A DNA stretch of 64,000 nucleotides from Pontibacter qinzhouensis (GTDB lineage Bacteria; Bacteroidota; Bacteroidia; Cytophagales; Hymenobacteraceae), in assembly GCF_008017455.1 (NCBI RefSeq), contig NZ_VRTY01000014.1, forward strand, positions 1-64,000. The letters are read 5' to 3'. The stretch's first letter is position 1. Each line of letters begins with the position of its first letter. The translations under genes and the position numbers were made by a program. Shown one piece after another: positions 1 through 8,864 of this stretch. The notes beneath the pieces were generated by a model that saw only the letters and a program-made list of their open reading frames with translations, was not told where the DNA came from and did no database searches.

Positions 1-408
1 TCACAAATCCGCTCATCCTAAGTGGCGCCGCTTGGCCCGGAACGGTGGCGCTGCTTGCCCGGAATATTCAGATAATTATTGCTTATTAAATTTTAAATAA
101 CATACAATAGTTAATAAGTGTTTTGCCGCTGGATTTAGCACCTGGTGCTTTTTCTTGTAGTGAGTAGTTTTCATCCATGCTCCCCTGCTTCTTTCCAGCT
201 TAACCAATGCTCCATCTTTGGAATCCTATCCCTTCCTAGCCCCTTCTCCTTGTATTATTTGCCTAGAATTCTTTCTTTTGGTGTATGATGGGCTTTGTAT
301 TGCAAGATGTGTTTTGAGTCCTTCAAAACCTCTTGCCCTGCTTTCAGCGTAGCTGTCAGCAGGGGGAAATCCACTCGCAACTCGTGTCTTTTATTGAGCA
401 AAGAATGT
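1..408. other. Gene-poor left edge with IS21-like terminal repeats
   Basis: No gene is supported here. Positions 22-42 and 45-64 are two near-identical direct copies of about 20 bp (GTGGCGCCGCTTGGCCCGGAA and a variant; GTGGCGCTGCTTGCCCGGAA), GC-rich in an AT-rich setting. Repeats of this kind, ending in CCGGAAT, are typical of the multiple terminal repeats of IS21-family elements, so the edge may be the end of an IS21 copy lying outside the window. That reading is inference from remembered IS21 ends. The remaining 340 bases are AT-rich and probably hold the promoter of the mobilization gene that starts at 409. Confidence 0.35.
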
Positions 409-846
409 ATGGAAGATATTAAAAAAGCAAAGGGAGGGCGTCCAAAACTATCGCCTGAATTAAAGAGAGCCAAGCAAGTAAAGCTGACCTTTTCCGATAG
501 CGAATACAGGCGACTGGAGGCTGAGATGACAGCTGCAGGGCATGAATCATTGTCTGTTTACCTGCGGAAGAAGGCGCTGGCGCAGCCTGACGATTTTATT
601 GCTAATCCTAAAGAGTTAATCGCGGTGTTGGATAGGCTCGGCCCAGAGATCAGCAGGGTCGGTAACAATATCAATCAGGTAGCCAGGTATGTCAATTACC
701 TAAAGGCAAACAATATGATAAACCTGCAGTTTCTTGCCGATTTTAATAGGCACATGATAGAGTTCAGTATTATAGAAAAAGAATTGGTCAAGGCGCTTCG
801 CTCTTTTCTCCGGATTGCTGCTGCAAGGTTTAAAAAATTTAAATAA
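409..846 (+). CDS. MobC-like relaxosome accessory protein
   Basis: A 145-residue basic protein. The N-terminal half (KGGRPKLSPELKRAKQVKLTFSD and following, in part) resembles the ribbon-helix-helix-like start of plasmid mobilization proteins, and the middle has the hallmark RVGNNINQVARYVN of the MobC family, which bind oriT and help the relaxase open the strands. The frame is open upstream to 295, but the ATG at 409 is preferred because the upstream 38 residues look like translated leader. It lies just before the relaxase gene, separated by a tandem repeat array, which is the usual relaxosome layout. This protein is distinct from the coupling protein called MobC in Bacteroides CTnDOT. Confidence 0.8.
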   Translation: MEDIKKAKGGRPKLSPELKRAKQVKLTFSDSEYRRLEAEMTAAGHESLSVYLRKKALAQPDDFIANPKELIAVLDRLGPEISRVGNNINQVARYVNYLKANNMINLQFLADFNRHMIEFSIIEKELVKALRSFLRIAAARFKKFK

Positions 847-856
847 TATTTATTAT

Positions 857-949
857 TTAATAAATAAGAATTAATAAATAAGAATTAATAAATAAGAATT
901 AATAAATAAGAATTAATAAATAAGAATTAATAAATAAGAATTAATAAAT
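857..949. repeat. 14-bp tandem repeat array in the mobilization intergenic region
   Basis: Six perfect head-to-tail copies of TTAATAAATAAGAA occupy 857-940, followed by a partial copy to 949. The array sits in a 253-bp, almost pure A+T gap between the MobC-like gene and the relaxase. Direct repeats here may be relaxosome or partition protein binding sites (iteron-like), DNA that melts easily beside oriT, or a slippage-prone minisatellite. A 14-bp unit is not a whole number of helical turns, so regularly phased binding to one DNA face is not obvious. The rest of the gap (950-1099) has no gene. Confidence 0.9.
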
Positions 950-1072
950 TTTAACTATTAAATATTAATATTTATATTATAAATAATAACTAATAATTGT
1001 TAAGTAAAATATAATAGTTTAAAATTTTTAAATAATATATAGTAGCTTTTATGTGAAAGTTATTATTTGTTA

Positions 1073-1080
1073 TATTTTTG
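1073..1080 (+). promoter_or_regulatory. Possible -7 promoter element of the relaxase gene
   Basis: TATTTTTG matches the Bacteroidetes -7 consensus TAnnTTTG and lies 20 bp before the relaxase ATG. A clear -33 TTG at the expected distance is not seen, and the surrounding DNA is so AT-rich that a chance match is plausible. Confidence 0.3.
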
Positions 1081-1099
1081 AAGCATTAATGAGTGGGCT

Positions 1100-2677
1100 A
1101 TGATCGTGAAAATCCTTTCTGCCGCTGCCGGGTTCAATGGCGTTGTTTATAATGAAGAGAAAAGAGCACAGGGTGCAGCTCAGCTGCTCAAGGCTGAGAA
1201 CTTTGGTTTCTTGAACCTGGCTGCGGGAAGCTTGAAGCAGGAGGATTACATCAGGTACATGACGTTGGTTGCAAACACAAACGAGTCAGTGCTAAAGTCC
1301 CAGTTCCATGCCATTATTTCCTGCAAGGGAAGGGAGAAGAGTGCGGAGGAGCTCCTGGAAATCGCGGAGGAATACCTCCAGCGCATGGGGTACCATGACA
1401 ACCCTTACCTTATCTACTTTCATTCAGATACTGCGCACAACCATGTACATATGGTATCTACTAGGGTGAGCAAAGAGGGGAAGAAGGTGAATGACAAGTA
1501 TGAAAACGTGAGGTCTCAGAAAGTGATGCAGGAGATTCTGATGCAGGATGTGGAATACGAGGTAAAAGCATACTTAACTAAAGCGCTGGCATATGGATTT
1601 TCCTCAGAGGCTCAGTTTAAGTTGCTGCTCGAAAGGGAAGGCGTGAAAGTCACGGAGAAGGAGGGGCAGTACCAGTTCATTAAGTACAGTTCAGTGGTGC
1701 ATGCCTTTGCAAAGAAAGAAGTCGCTGACAGGATAGCGAAGTATAAAGCACCAGATGCGCGTGTAGGGCAGCTGAAAGCCATATTCCGCAAGTATAAACG
1801 AGGCCTAACGGTGGAGCAGTTCTCCGGGCTATTAAAGGAAAAGTTCGGGATAGAGCTGGTGGTGCACCAGGCAAAGGGGAAGAGCACTCCCTATGGCTAC
1901 ACCATTCTCGACCATGCCAGCAAACAGGTGCTGAAGGGTTCCCAGGTGATGAGGCTCGACGAGCTGCTTTCCGGTGTTAACAGAGAAGAGAAAATACAGG
2001 CTGGACGGGAACTCATAGCCAAGCTTTCTACAGACAGGGGGCTGTGTTACACCGGTTTCAAAAGACAGGTGGAGACAACAGGACTCCTTGTCAACAAAAA
2101 GGGAGAGATCCGCATCAAGGGAGATGAAGAAGGCAGCATCCCTGTTCTGGTGCTTGATAAGGCGCATGTCAGGGCGCTGCTTTACCAAGAAAGGCTGCAG
2201 GAGGCGCGGCAGTACGCTGTGACGAGCGATAGGGATATGAGGCTGCTTGCCAGGCTGTTTTTTGTAAAGCAATCGGATCTGTCGGTTGCGAAGGCTTCTG
2301 ACCCTCTGGAGAAGGAGGTGGTGGCCGCCAAGCTGCACAGCGGCCTTGCCAGCGGCAGGCCGCTGCAGGAAATCCTGGACAGTTGCGGCTGGAGCATCGC
2401 TCATGCAGACGGAAAGCACTTCCTGGTTGATCATCAGCAGAAACGGGTATATGCCTGGGCAGATCTGACAAAAGAGAGGCCTGACTTTCAAGCTGTGCAG
2501 GTTGTTGAGCTTGATAAGGGTAGTGATCGGGCGAGAGAGGAAAGGCTGCAGGACGCATGGACCCAGTCTTCCGGGGCCATCGGTCAACTGGCGGCTTCCA
2601 TGCTTTACCTTATGGAGTCAAACCTAGGGTCTGATCAGAGCGAGAATAGGAAGAGAAAAAATCAACGAAAACGATAA
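1100..2677 (+). CDS. Relaxase / mobilization nuclease (MobA/MobB type)
   Basis: A 525-residue relaxase that should nick the transferred strand at oriT and stay attached to its 5' end. The N-terminal third carries the relaxase fold: an early tyrosine (Tyr17 in GVVYNEEK) as candidate nucleophile and the metal-binding histidine motif HSDTAHNHVHMVSTR at residues 108-122, with His108, His115 and His117 as the likely triad. The C-terminal 300 residues are not recognisable and probably guide DNA or the coupling protein. This is the Bacteroidetes MOBP-like group. Start at 1100 gives a normal N-terminus. It is followed 20 bp later by the ParA-like gene, so the two are probably co-transcribed. Confidence 0.92.
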   Translation: MIVKILSAAAGFNGVVYNEEKRAQGAAQLLKAENFGFLNLAAGSLKQEDYIRYMTLVANTNESVLKSQFHAIISCKGREKSAEELLEIAEEYLQRMGYHDNPYLIYFHSDTAHNHVHMVSTRVSKEGKKVNDKYENVRSQKVMQEILMQDVEYEVKAYLTKALAYGFSSEAQFKLLLEREGVKVTEKEGQYQFIKYSSVVHAFAKKEVADRIAKYKAPDARVGQLKAIFRKYKRGLTVEQFSGLLKEKFGIELVVHQAKGKSTPYGYTILDHASKQVLKGSQVMRLDELLSGVNREEKIQAGRELIAKLSTDRGLCYTGFKRQVETTGLLVNKKGEIRIKGDEEGSIPVLVLDKAHVRALLYQERLQEARQYAVTSDRDMRLLARLFFVKQSDLSVAKASDPLEKEVVAAKLHSGLASGRPLQEILDSCGWSIAHADGKHFLVDHQQKRVYAWADLTKERPDFQAVQVVELDKGSDRAREERLQDAWTQSSGAIGQLAASMLYLMESNLGSDQSENRKRKNQRKR

Positions 2678-2697
2678 TACACATAGACAATTAATAC

Positions 2698-3327
2698 ATG
2701 AAAATTGTAGTAGCAAACCAAAAAGGAGGGGTGGGCAAGTCTACCACCTGTATACTGCTGGCTAACTATCTGGCCTTAGAGAAAAAGGATAATGTGATCA
2801 TCCTGGATATGGACTTTCAGGACTCCATCTACTCCAGATGGGAGAAGGAGAAGGAGTTATATGCCAATGAACCACTGTACGAGGTTATCAAGATGGAGGT
2901 AGAGGAGTACCCGAAATACAAGGTGCATATTGATAGTCTGCAAGGGGGGCATGTTATTATGGACATGCCTGGCAGACTGGACACGAATGAACTCATCGCT
3001 GTATACCAGGACGCTGAAGTAATCGTCTGTCCGTTCGCCTATGAAAAGATGACTTTTGAGTCCACCATGTTCTTTGTTCAGGTGGCTAAGCATGTTAACC
3101 CGCAGGTAAAGATCGTGTTCCTGCCAAACCGCCTGAAGTCCTCCGTGAACTATGAATTGAAAGCTGCAGTAGATGAGCAGCTGACGCAGTTCGGCACTGT
3201 CGCTCCGGCGCTGCCAGACCGGGTAGGATTTCAACGCATAGATACTGTATCTATTTCTTCGGATATTCGAGGGGTGCTCGATAATTCTTTTGGGTATATA
3301 TATAATGAGTATTTGGAGACAAAATAG
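2698..3327 (+). CDS. traA: ParA-like ATPase (TraA of Bacteroidetes conjugative elements)
   Basis: A 209-residue MinD/ParA-family P-loop ATPase. The deviant Walker A motif KGGVGKST is at residues 9-16, a Walker A'-type strand LDMDFQD follows near residue 40, and DMPG near residue 90 is the Walker B/switch II region. In Bacteroidetes conjugative elements a ParA homologue of this size is the first gene of the tra cluster and is called TraA; it may position the element or the transfer apparatus. The gene starts 20 bp after the relaxase and is followed by a Lys/Ala-rich partner, consistent with a ParA plus DNA-binding partner pair. Confidence 0.85.
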   Translation: MKIVVANQKGGVGKSTTCILLANYLALEKKDNVIILDMDFQDSIYSRWEKEKELYANEPLYEVIKMEVEEYPKYKVHIDSLQGGHVIMDMPGRLDTNELIAVYQDAEVIVCPFAYEKMTFESTMFFVQVAKHVNPQVKIVFLPNRLKSSVNYELKAAVDEQLTQFGTVAPALPDRVGFQRIDTVSISSDIRGVLDNSFGYIYNEYLETK

Positions 3328-3398
3328 AAGATCCTTCAAATAAATTTATATTAATATTCAATAATTGAAACATTTTAATCAAATAACGTATAATATTC

Positions 3399-3893
3399 AT
3401 GTCTACAGCAGGTAACAAAGAGTTTGACATCAAGAGCTTTAAGCAAAGCATAGGACAGGCTCCCCAGCAGAAAAATGCAGAAGAGAAAGCTGTTCAACCA
3501 GTTCCTGAGAAAAGAGAAGAGACGGCACCAACAGTTTCAAAATCAGGCAAAGCCGGTGAAAAGCCTAAGGCTTCTTCTAATGCTACAGCAGGCAAAAAGC
3601 AGGAGGCTCCTTCCTCGAAAATGACAGCTGCAAAGGCTTCGGGTAAAGCAGCGTCAGGTTTAAGCTTCGAGCAACTGCTTGCTGAACTCGATAAGGCGAA
3701 GGAGGAGTTTACCTTTACCTCCAAAACAGTCTATGTGGATGTGCATATACATGAAGTGCTAGACCTGCTGAAGAAAAAAGGAGGGATTAAAATCAATGTG
3801 CTGGCAAGCTACCTGTTTGCTAAATTCATTGAAGAGCATAAAGAGGAGATTCAAAGGCTCCGTGATAGGACCGATAACAAGTTCTTGAACTAA
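3399..3893 (+). CDS. Probable ParA partner, DUF3408-like
   Basis: A 164-residue protein in two parts. Residues 1-90 are a low-complexity Lys/Ala/Glu/Pro/Ser-rich tail, likely disordered. Residues 95-164 form a compact domain with VYVDVHIHEVLDLL and INVLASYLFAKFIEEHKEEI, resembling the C-terminal ribbon-helix-helix-like part of DUF3408 proteins that follow the ParA-like gene in Bacteroidetes mobile elements. I infer it is the DNA-binding or adaptor partner of TraA; the family call rests on position and pattern, not on a search. Confidence 0.55.
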   Translation: MSTAGNKEFDIKSFKQSIGQAPQQKNAEEKAVQPVPEKREETAPTVSKSGKAGEKPKASSNATAGKKQEAPSSKMTAAKASGKAASGLSFEQLLAELDKAKEEFTFTSKTVYVDVHIHEVLDLLKKKGGIKINVLASYLFAKFIEEHKEEIQRLRDRTDNKFLN

Positions 3894-4047
3894 GCTGAAT
3901 CTATAACATTAAGTAAAAAAGTATATAAATAAATAATCTCATCTTAAAATATACGTATAAGTATAAAACCGTATTTCGTATCGATTATATATTTAAAGTA
4001 GGAATGTCTAGGCTGTAAATCGATGTTTTAACTTAAATTATATAGTT

Positions 4048-4458
4048 ATGTCTTGGGGCGCTTTCTTCGCTACGATAGCAGTACTCTATGTGCTTTACTA
4101 TGCAGGTAACCTCTTGTTTGACCTGTACCTTCAAAATGCAAAAGGCGTGGCCGCAGATATGGTGGCCCAATACAGTGTTTCCGATTTAGTAGACACTACA
4201 GAGTCACCCCAAGATATTGTGGACGAGGATTACCTGGAGGAAGAATTCGAGGAGGATTATGAGGATTACGAGCAGGAGGAGTTACCCTTGGATAGCGGTT
4301 CCCAAGAATATCCTGTTGCAGCCGACGAGCACGCCTTTGCGCATCAGACGGCCTCTGAGAACAGTGTCGCCATGCCCGTGATAGGGCAGGGTATACCCCT
4401 AGAGGAGTTCCTTCAGAACGCCAGGCGACTTTCAAACGCAATACCTTTTTCTTCATAA
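4048..4458 (+). CDS. Small membrane-anchored acidic protein of the tra cluster
   Basis: A 136-residue protein with one N-terminal transmembrane helix (FFATIAVLYVLYYAGNLLFDLYL) and a strongly acidic cytoplasmic-type tail rich in Glu, Asp and Tyr (residues 52-80). It occupies the place before traE where Bacteroidetes clusters often encode a short TraD-like membrane protein. The function is unknown; an acidic tether for another transfer protein is only inference. It ends 24 bp before traE and probably belongs to the same transcript. Confidence 0.6.
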   Translation: MSWGAFFATIAVLYVLYYAGNLLFDLYLQNAKGVAADMVAQYSVSDLVDTTESPQDIVDEDYLEEEFEEDYEDYEQEELPLDSGSQEYPVAADEHAFAHQTASENSVAMPVIGQGIPLEEFLQNARRLSNAIPFSS

Positions 4459-4482
4459 ATTTTTAATTCAATAACAGAGATT

Positions 4483-4776
4483 ATGAGAAAGATACTTGCT
4501 ATGCTCGTGTTGGTAGTCCTCGCTGTCCCATCTTCCTTTGCTCAAGGGGCCGGAGGCATTGATGCCGGAGCCTCTGAGCTTCAAACTTACATTGACCCTG
4601 TAGGCAACCTAATCCTGGTCATCGGAGCTATTGTTGGCCTGATTGGGGGAGTTAGAGTATACATCAAGTGGAACTCCGGGGACCAGGACACACAAAAGGC
4701 TGTCATGGGTTGGATGGGGTCCTGCGTATTCCTGATGGTGGTGGGGGTAGTGATCAAAGCCTTCTTCGGCTTGTAA
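4483..4776 (+). CDS. traE: Conjugal transfer protein TraE (DUF4134)
   Basis: A 97-residue protein with a cleavable signal peptide (about residues 1-20, ending SSFAQ) and two hydrophobic segments around residues 42-60 and 75-95, linked by the conserved RVYIKWNSGDQDTQKAV stretch of DUF4134. This is the pilin-like, VirB2-equivalent subunit of Bacteroidetes type IV secretion systems. It is immediately followed by traF, 3 bp after the stop. Confidence 0.88.
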   Translation: MRKILAMLVLVVLAVPSSFAQGAGGIDAGASELQTYIDPVGNLILVIGAIVGLIGGVRVYIKWNSGDQDTQKAVMGWMGSCVFLMVVGVVIKAFFGL

Positions 4777-4779
4777 GCC

Positions 4780-5082
4780 GTGGCTCCCGAAGATAACAGA
4801 GGATTTAATGTCTACAAGGGGCTGCAAAAACCCCTTGTATTTAAATCCTTGAAAGGTAGATATATCTACTGGGGCCTGGCCTCCGTTCTAACTGGCTTCT
4901 TTGCGGCAGTTGTCTTATCTGTTTCGCTCAACTTCTTTTCAGGCCTGGTAGCCTTGGTGATCGTGACTTTCGGCGGTATGGGGTTTACGGCTATGCAGCA
5001 GAAGAAAGGGTTATATCATAAAACGAAGTCAAAAGGGGTATACATCATGCCCGCACAATGGAGGCGTTCTGCACGAAGATAG
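4780..5082 (+). CDS. traF: Conjugal transfer protein TraF (DUF4133)
   Basis: A 100-residue DUF4133 protein with the family signature FNVYKGLQKPLVFKSLKGRYIYWG, two adjacent transmembrane helices and a C-terminal KKGLYHKTKSKGVYI. It corresponds to VirB3, which anchors the VirB4 ATPase to the inner membrane. The start is GTG at 4780, only 3 bp after the traE stop, and fits the normal family N-terminus. A 48-bp gap then leads to traG. Confidence 0.85.
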   Translation: MAPEDNRGFNVYKGLQKPLVFKSLKGRYIYWGLASVLTGFFAAVVLSVSLNFFSGLVALVIVTFGGMGFTAMQQKKGLYHKTKSKGVYIMPAQWRRSARR

Positions 5083-5130
5083 GAGTCTGGCCCTGGCAGC
5101 ACAATTTTAACGTCATCACTTTTCTCAGCC

Positions 5131-7575
5131 ATGAAAAAGCAGCGGTTTGGTCTGCCATACATTGGCATAGACCGTCATGCCCATGATATTCTATATCATG
5201 AGCGCGGAGACTATTCGGTTATCATCAAAGTACAAAATCCTGCCCTGCAGTATTGTGCAGACGTGGAGGCTTACCATCTCTTCCACCAGACCTTTGCCAA
5301 CATCGTTAAAATTCTAGGCGCAGGCTACACCCTTCAGAAAACGGACATACTAGCCAGGAAGTGCTATGTGCCGAAGCAAACGGATGACCTCCTGAGTCAG
5401 AAATTTCAGGAGACATTTGCAGGAAGAGAGTACCTGGACGTCTCTACATACCTGACTATAACAAGGGACGTGCGGCGCTCCAGCTTCTTTACATATGACG
5501 AGAAAGACTTCAAAGCATTCCAGCGGAACGTTGACAAAGTGCTGGACATACTGGAGAGCAGGTCTTTCAAGCCCTATGCTCTGAAAGAAATCGAGGTGAA
5601 GAAGTTTATTTCCCGCATGCTTGCCTTCAACTTTTCCGATGAGGTTTATGCGCTCAATAACCTCCTTGCCTCAGATGAAGGCCTGCAAGTCGGTGACAGC
5701 GTTATCCGATGCATCTCGCTTGTGGACATAGATGAGATCAACTTTCCGTCTAATCTTAAGCCAAACACAGCGCTTCACATAGGGTACAGCCTCCCGGTAG
5801 ACCTGATGCATTTTCTGCACCAGGTGCCTGGTTGTGACTGCCTGGTGTACAACCAGGTGATCCAAATCCCTGATCAGCGCCATGAATTGGCCAGGCTGCA
5901 GGCCAAAAGAAAAAAACACCTCTCCATGCCTGACCCGGCCAATGATTTAAGTGTGCAGGATATTGATCAGGTGATGGCCGATATCGCCAAGGATAACCAG
6001 CTGCTCGTGTACGGACATTACAGCGTGCTGCTTTCAGCCAGAGAAAAGGAGATAGACCGTGCCGCTAACTATCTGGAAAGCGCTTTGTTTTCCATTGGCA
6101 TTATTCCCTCCCGAAACGCATATAACCAACTCGAGCTATTCCGGTGTGCCTTGCCCGGCAATAGTTCGGAGCTTAAAGTATATGATAAGTTTTTGACTAC
6201 TTCAGACGCGGCCTTATGTCTGCTTTTTAAAGAACGTTTGCTGCAAAGTGAGTTATCCAGTTTTCAGGTATACTTCACGGACCGGCAGGGGATTCCTATC
6301 ACGATTGACACGAGTGATGCGCCCATCTTCTCAGGCCGGATGAATAACCGTAACAAGTTCGTGTTGGGACCTTCGGGAGCGGGAAAGTCATTTTTTATGA
6401 ACCACCTGATCCGACAGTATGCCCTACAGCACACAGATGTTATCCTGGTAGACACCGGGCACAGTTATTCTGGGCTGTGTGCCTACTACAGGGGCCGCTA
6501 CATTACCTACTCCGAAGAGCAGCCTATTACGATGAACCCCTTCCGGATCTCTGCTGCCGAATTCAACGAGGAGAAGCGGGAGTTTCTCAAGTCATTGGTG
6601 GGCCTGCTCTGGAAAGGTGCCGAGGGCACTGTCAGCCAAATTGAGGACAGTGTCCTCTCTTCCGTTATCACTTCCTATTACCAACACTACTTTGAAAACG
6701 GCTTGGAGAGCAGCTACCTTTCCTTCCAGTCCTTCTATGACTTCTCCATCAGAAAGATCGACGAGATCACGCAAAAAGAGTCTATTAGCTTTGACTTGAC
6801 CAGTTACCGCTTTATCCTCAAGAAGTTCTGCAAAGGTGAGGCGTATGGGCAGATCCTGAACAACGAGATGGATACCACCCTGTTCGATGAACCCTTCATT
6901 GTCTTTGAAATAGATGCCATCAAGGAGCATAAGATTCTTTTCCCGATCACCACCCTGATTATCATGGATGTGTTCCTTCAGAAGATGCGCCACAAGAAGA
7001 ACCGGAAGGCGCTCATCATTGAGGAAGCCTGGAAGGCCATTGCCTCTCCGCTGATGGCCGGCTATATCCTCTACGTCTATAAAACAGTTCGCAAATTCTG
7101 GGGAGAGGCCGTGGTCGTGACACAGGAGCTGGATGATATCATCGGCAATGTTGTGGTTAAGAACTCCATCATCAACAACTCCGATACCATCTGCCTCTTG
7201 GACCAGACCAAATTCAAGGACAATTTCGATGAGATCGCCGCGCTGCTCTCTATCAATGAGGTGGAGCGCAAGAAAATATTCACCATCAACAGCCTCGACA
7301 ACAAAGAGGGGCGGGGCCGCTTCAAAGAAGTCTACATCAAGCGCGGGGCCACCGGTGAGGTGTACGGTGTGGAGGTATCGCTGGAAGAGTATTTGACCTT
7401 TACCACCGAGCGCCAGGAAAAAGAGGCCATACAAGTGTACCTAAGCAAGTATGGGGATTTCAGGGAAGCCCTGGAAAGATTTGTCGCAGACTTCAGGGCC
7501 TCGGGGCTCAAGCTAAATGAATTTGTTCACCTAATTTTGCAACGCAGCTATGAAAAAGTACCTCTACACGCTTAG
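5131..7575 (+). CDS. traG: Conjugal transfer ATPase TraG (VirB4 type)
   Basis: An 814-residue VirB4-family ATPase that powers assembly and substrate movement of the secretion channel. The N-terminal 350 residues form the VirB4 accessory domain, residues 413-420 are the Walker A motif GPSGAGKS, and ALIIEEAW near residue 628 is Walker B. Length is normal for the family. The last 26 bp overlap the start of the next gene, which suggests translational coupling. Confidence 0.95.
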   Translation: MKKQRFGLPYIGIDRHAHDILYHERGDYSVIIKVQNPALQYCADVEAYHLFHQTFANIVKILGAGYTLQKTDILARKCYVPKQTDDLLSQKFQETFAGREYLDVSTYLTITRDVRRSSFFTYDEKDFKAFQRNVDKVLDILESRSFKPYALKEIEVKKFISRMLAFNFSDEVYALNNLLASDEGLQVGDSVIRCISLVDIDEINFPSNLKPNTALHIGYSLPVDLMHFLHQVPGCDCLVYNQVIQIPDQRHELARLQAKRKKHLSMPDPANDLSVQDIDQVMADIAKDNQLLVYGHYSVLLSAREKEIDRAANYLESALFSIGIIPSRNAYNQLELFRCALPGNSSELKVYDKFLTTSDAALCLLFKERLLQSELSSFQVYFTDRQGIPITIDTSDAPIFSGRMNNRNKFVLGPSGAGKSFFMNHLIRQYALQHTDVILVDTGHSYSGLCAYYRGRYITYSEEQPITMNPFRISAAEFNEEKREFLKSLVGLLWKGAEGTVSQIEDSVLSSVITSYYQHYFENGLESSYLSFQSFYDFSIRKIDEITQKESISFDLTSYRFILKKFCKGEAYGQILNNEMDTTLFDEPFIVFEIDAIKEHKILFPITTLIIMDVFLQKMRHKKNRKALIIEEAWKAIASPLMAGYILYVYKTVRKFWGEAVVVTQELDDIIGNVVVKNSIINNSDTICLLDQTKFKDNFDEIAALLSINEVERKKIFTINSLDNKEGRGRFKEVYIKRGATGEVYGVEVSLEEYLTFTTERQEKEAIQVYLSKYGDFREALERFVADFRASGLKLNEFVHLILQRSYEKVPLHA

Positions 7576-8221
7576 CTTCATGGGCCTGCTAACAGGTCAT
7601 GTACTAGCCCAGCAGGTTGTTTTTGACCCAGCGGTCGTCTCCACACTTGTTGTCAACCACACGGCCCAGCAGGCGGCCTTAAACGACATTAAGGAAAACG
7701 AAGGAAAGATTGCGGCCCTGCAGACTACCATCAGCCTGAAGATGACGCAGATCAAGGAGCTAGAGGAAAAGATGTACAACTCCCTTAAATCCGTGCAATC
7801 CATTATCGGGCAAAGTAAAAACATTATTTACGCCTCACAAATTGCCGCAGACATAGGTCATTACCAAAACCAAATGATGGAACTGGCGCGCGGTGATAAC
7901 GAGCTGCTCCTGATCGCTGCCAAGACAGAGCTGGAGCTGCTCAACCGTACATCCGATCTGTTTACCTATATCTACCAGGTGGCTGTCATCGGCACGGATG
8001 TGAACCTGATGAACAATGCCGACAGGCTCACCCTTATCCGCCACGTGGTGGACGAGCTGCGGGTGATGCGGGGCCTAGCCTATTCCATTACGCGCAAGAT
8101 GCGTGTGGCCAAGTACGCGGGCCTTTTGAAGACCATGAACCCGATGGGACTTACCTACCCTAACAACAGCCAGGCGATCATCCGTTCCCTGATGGATGAG
8201 TACAAGGCAATCAGGAAGTAA
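7550..8221 (+). CDS. Secreted coiled-coil transfer protein, VirB5/TraI-like position
   Basis: A 223-residue protein with a signal peptide (residues 1-20, ending VLAQ) and a long helical region from about residue 40 to 110 with heptad-like hydrophobic spacing. In Bacteroidetes clusters the gene after traG encodes a periplasmic helical protein (DUF4141/TraI-like) thought to play the VirB5 role at the pilus tip or in the periplasm. It starts inside the end of traG and is followed 15 bp later by another exported protein. Confidence 0.6.
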   Translation: MKKYLYTLSFMGLLTGHVLAQQVVFDPAVVSTLVVNHTAQQAALNDIKENEGKIAALQTTISLKMTQIKELEEKMYNSLKSVQSIIGQSKNIIYASQIAADIGHYQNQMMELARGDNELLLIAAKTELELLNRTSDLFTYIYQVAVIGTDVNLMNNADRLTLIRHVVDELRVMRGLAYSITRKMRVAKYAGLLKTMNPMGLTYPNNSQAIIRSLMDEYKAIRK

Positions 8222-8236
8222 ATTATCTCTATTGCT

Positions 8237-8860
8237 ATGAAGACGTTATGTGTACTTGCTTTGTGCCTGGCCCTGCTTCCTGGTCTCTTTACAGATGCCT
8301 TAGGGCAAGGCGTGCAGCCAGTTAACAGTAAAAACACAAGGTACCAGCTGGAGCGGGAGGTTGTTACCCGTTGGGGAAAGTTCAACCCGAAATGGTACTT
8401 TATTCTGTTTCATAACAAGTACAGGAAAGGGCCTGATAGGCGGAACATGCTGCAGCTTGCCCCTACCATGGCTTTGCTAAACCAGAACAGGGTGAAGGCC
8501 CAGGCGCAGGAGGAAGCAGTAAGCCAGGTATTTGAGCAGGAGATGTTCAAGTTTGCCGACAGGTCCCTGAATAAAGGATACCACCTGTTGTATAAAAAGA
8601 AGATAGATGAACTCAACACTGCCTTATTGGGGATGAATGCAGAGGCGGTGCAGGCCGGGGTGCAGGCAGATTATATTTTGGCCATCCATGCCGAGCGGGA
8701 CAGAATTAACGCCGACATCGGGATTATCCTGGACGCTTACCTGGACGATGCCAAAAAGGGGGAGCAGCTGCGGGTATACATCGGGGAGCTTACGGCCTTG
8801 AGGAATGATTTCAGGCGGCTCATCTCTCTCTTTAAAACGAGTCAGGACTTAACCGACTGA
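8237..8860 (+). CDS. Exported helical protein of the tra cluster
   Basis: A 207-residue protein with an N-terminal signal peptide (about residues 1-23). The mature part is mainly helical and charged, beginning with a Trp/Tyr/Phe-rich segment (RWGKFNPKWYFILFHNKY). It lies between the VirB5-like gene and traJ with gaps of 15 and 4 bp, so it is almost certainly a periplasmic part of the transfer machinery. I do not recognise a family with certainty; DUF5045 is a candidate name. Confidence 0.6.
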   Translation: MKTLCVLALCLALLPGLFTDALGQGVQPVNSKNTRYQLEREVVTRWGKFNPKWYFILFHNKYRKGPDRRNMLQLAPTMALLNQNRVKAQAQEEAVSQVFEQEMFKFADRSLNKGYHLLYKKKIDELNTALLGMNAEAVQAGVQADYILAIHAERDRINADIGIILDAYLDDAKKGEQLRVYIGELTALRNDFRRLISLFKTSQDLTD

Positions 8861-8864
8861 TGCT

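Noticed and set aside
1832-2587. 251-residue open frame antisense to the relaxase gene
   Set aside because: It lies wholly within the relaxase gene on the other strand, has unnatural composition, and the relaxase frame carries clear motifs.
6592-7434. 280-residue open frame antisense to traG
   Set aside because: It is a shadow of the VirB4 ATPase gene, whose Walker motifs are on the plus strand.
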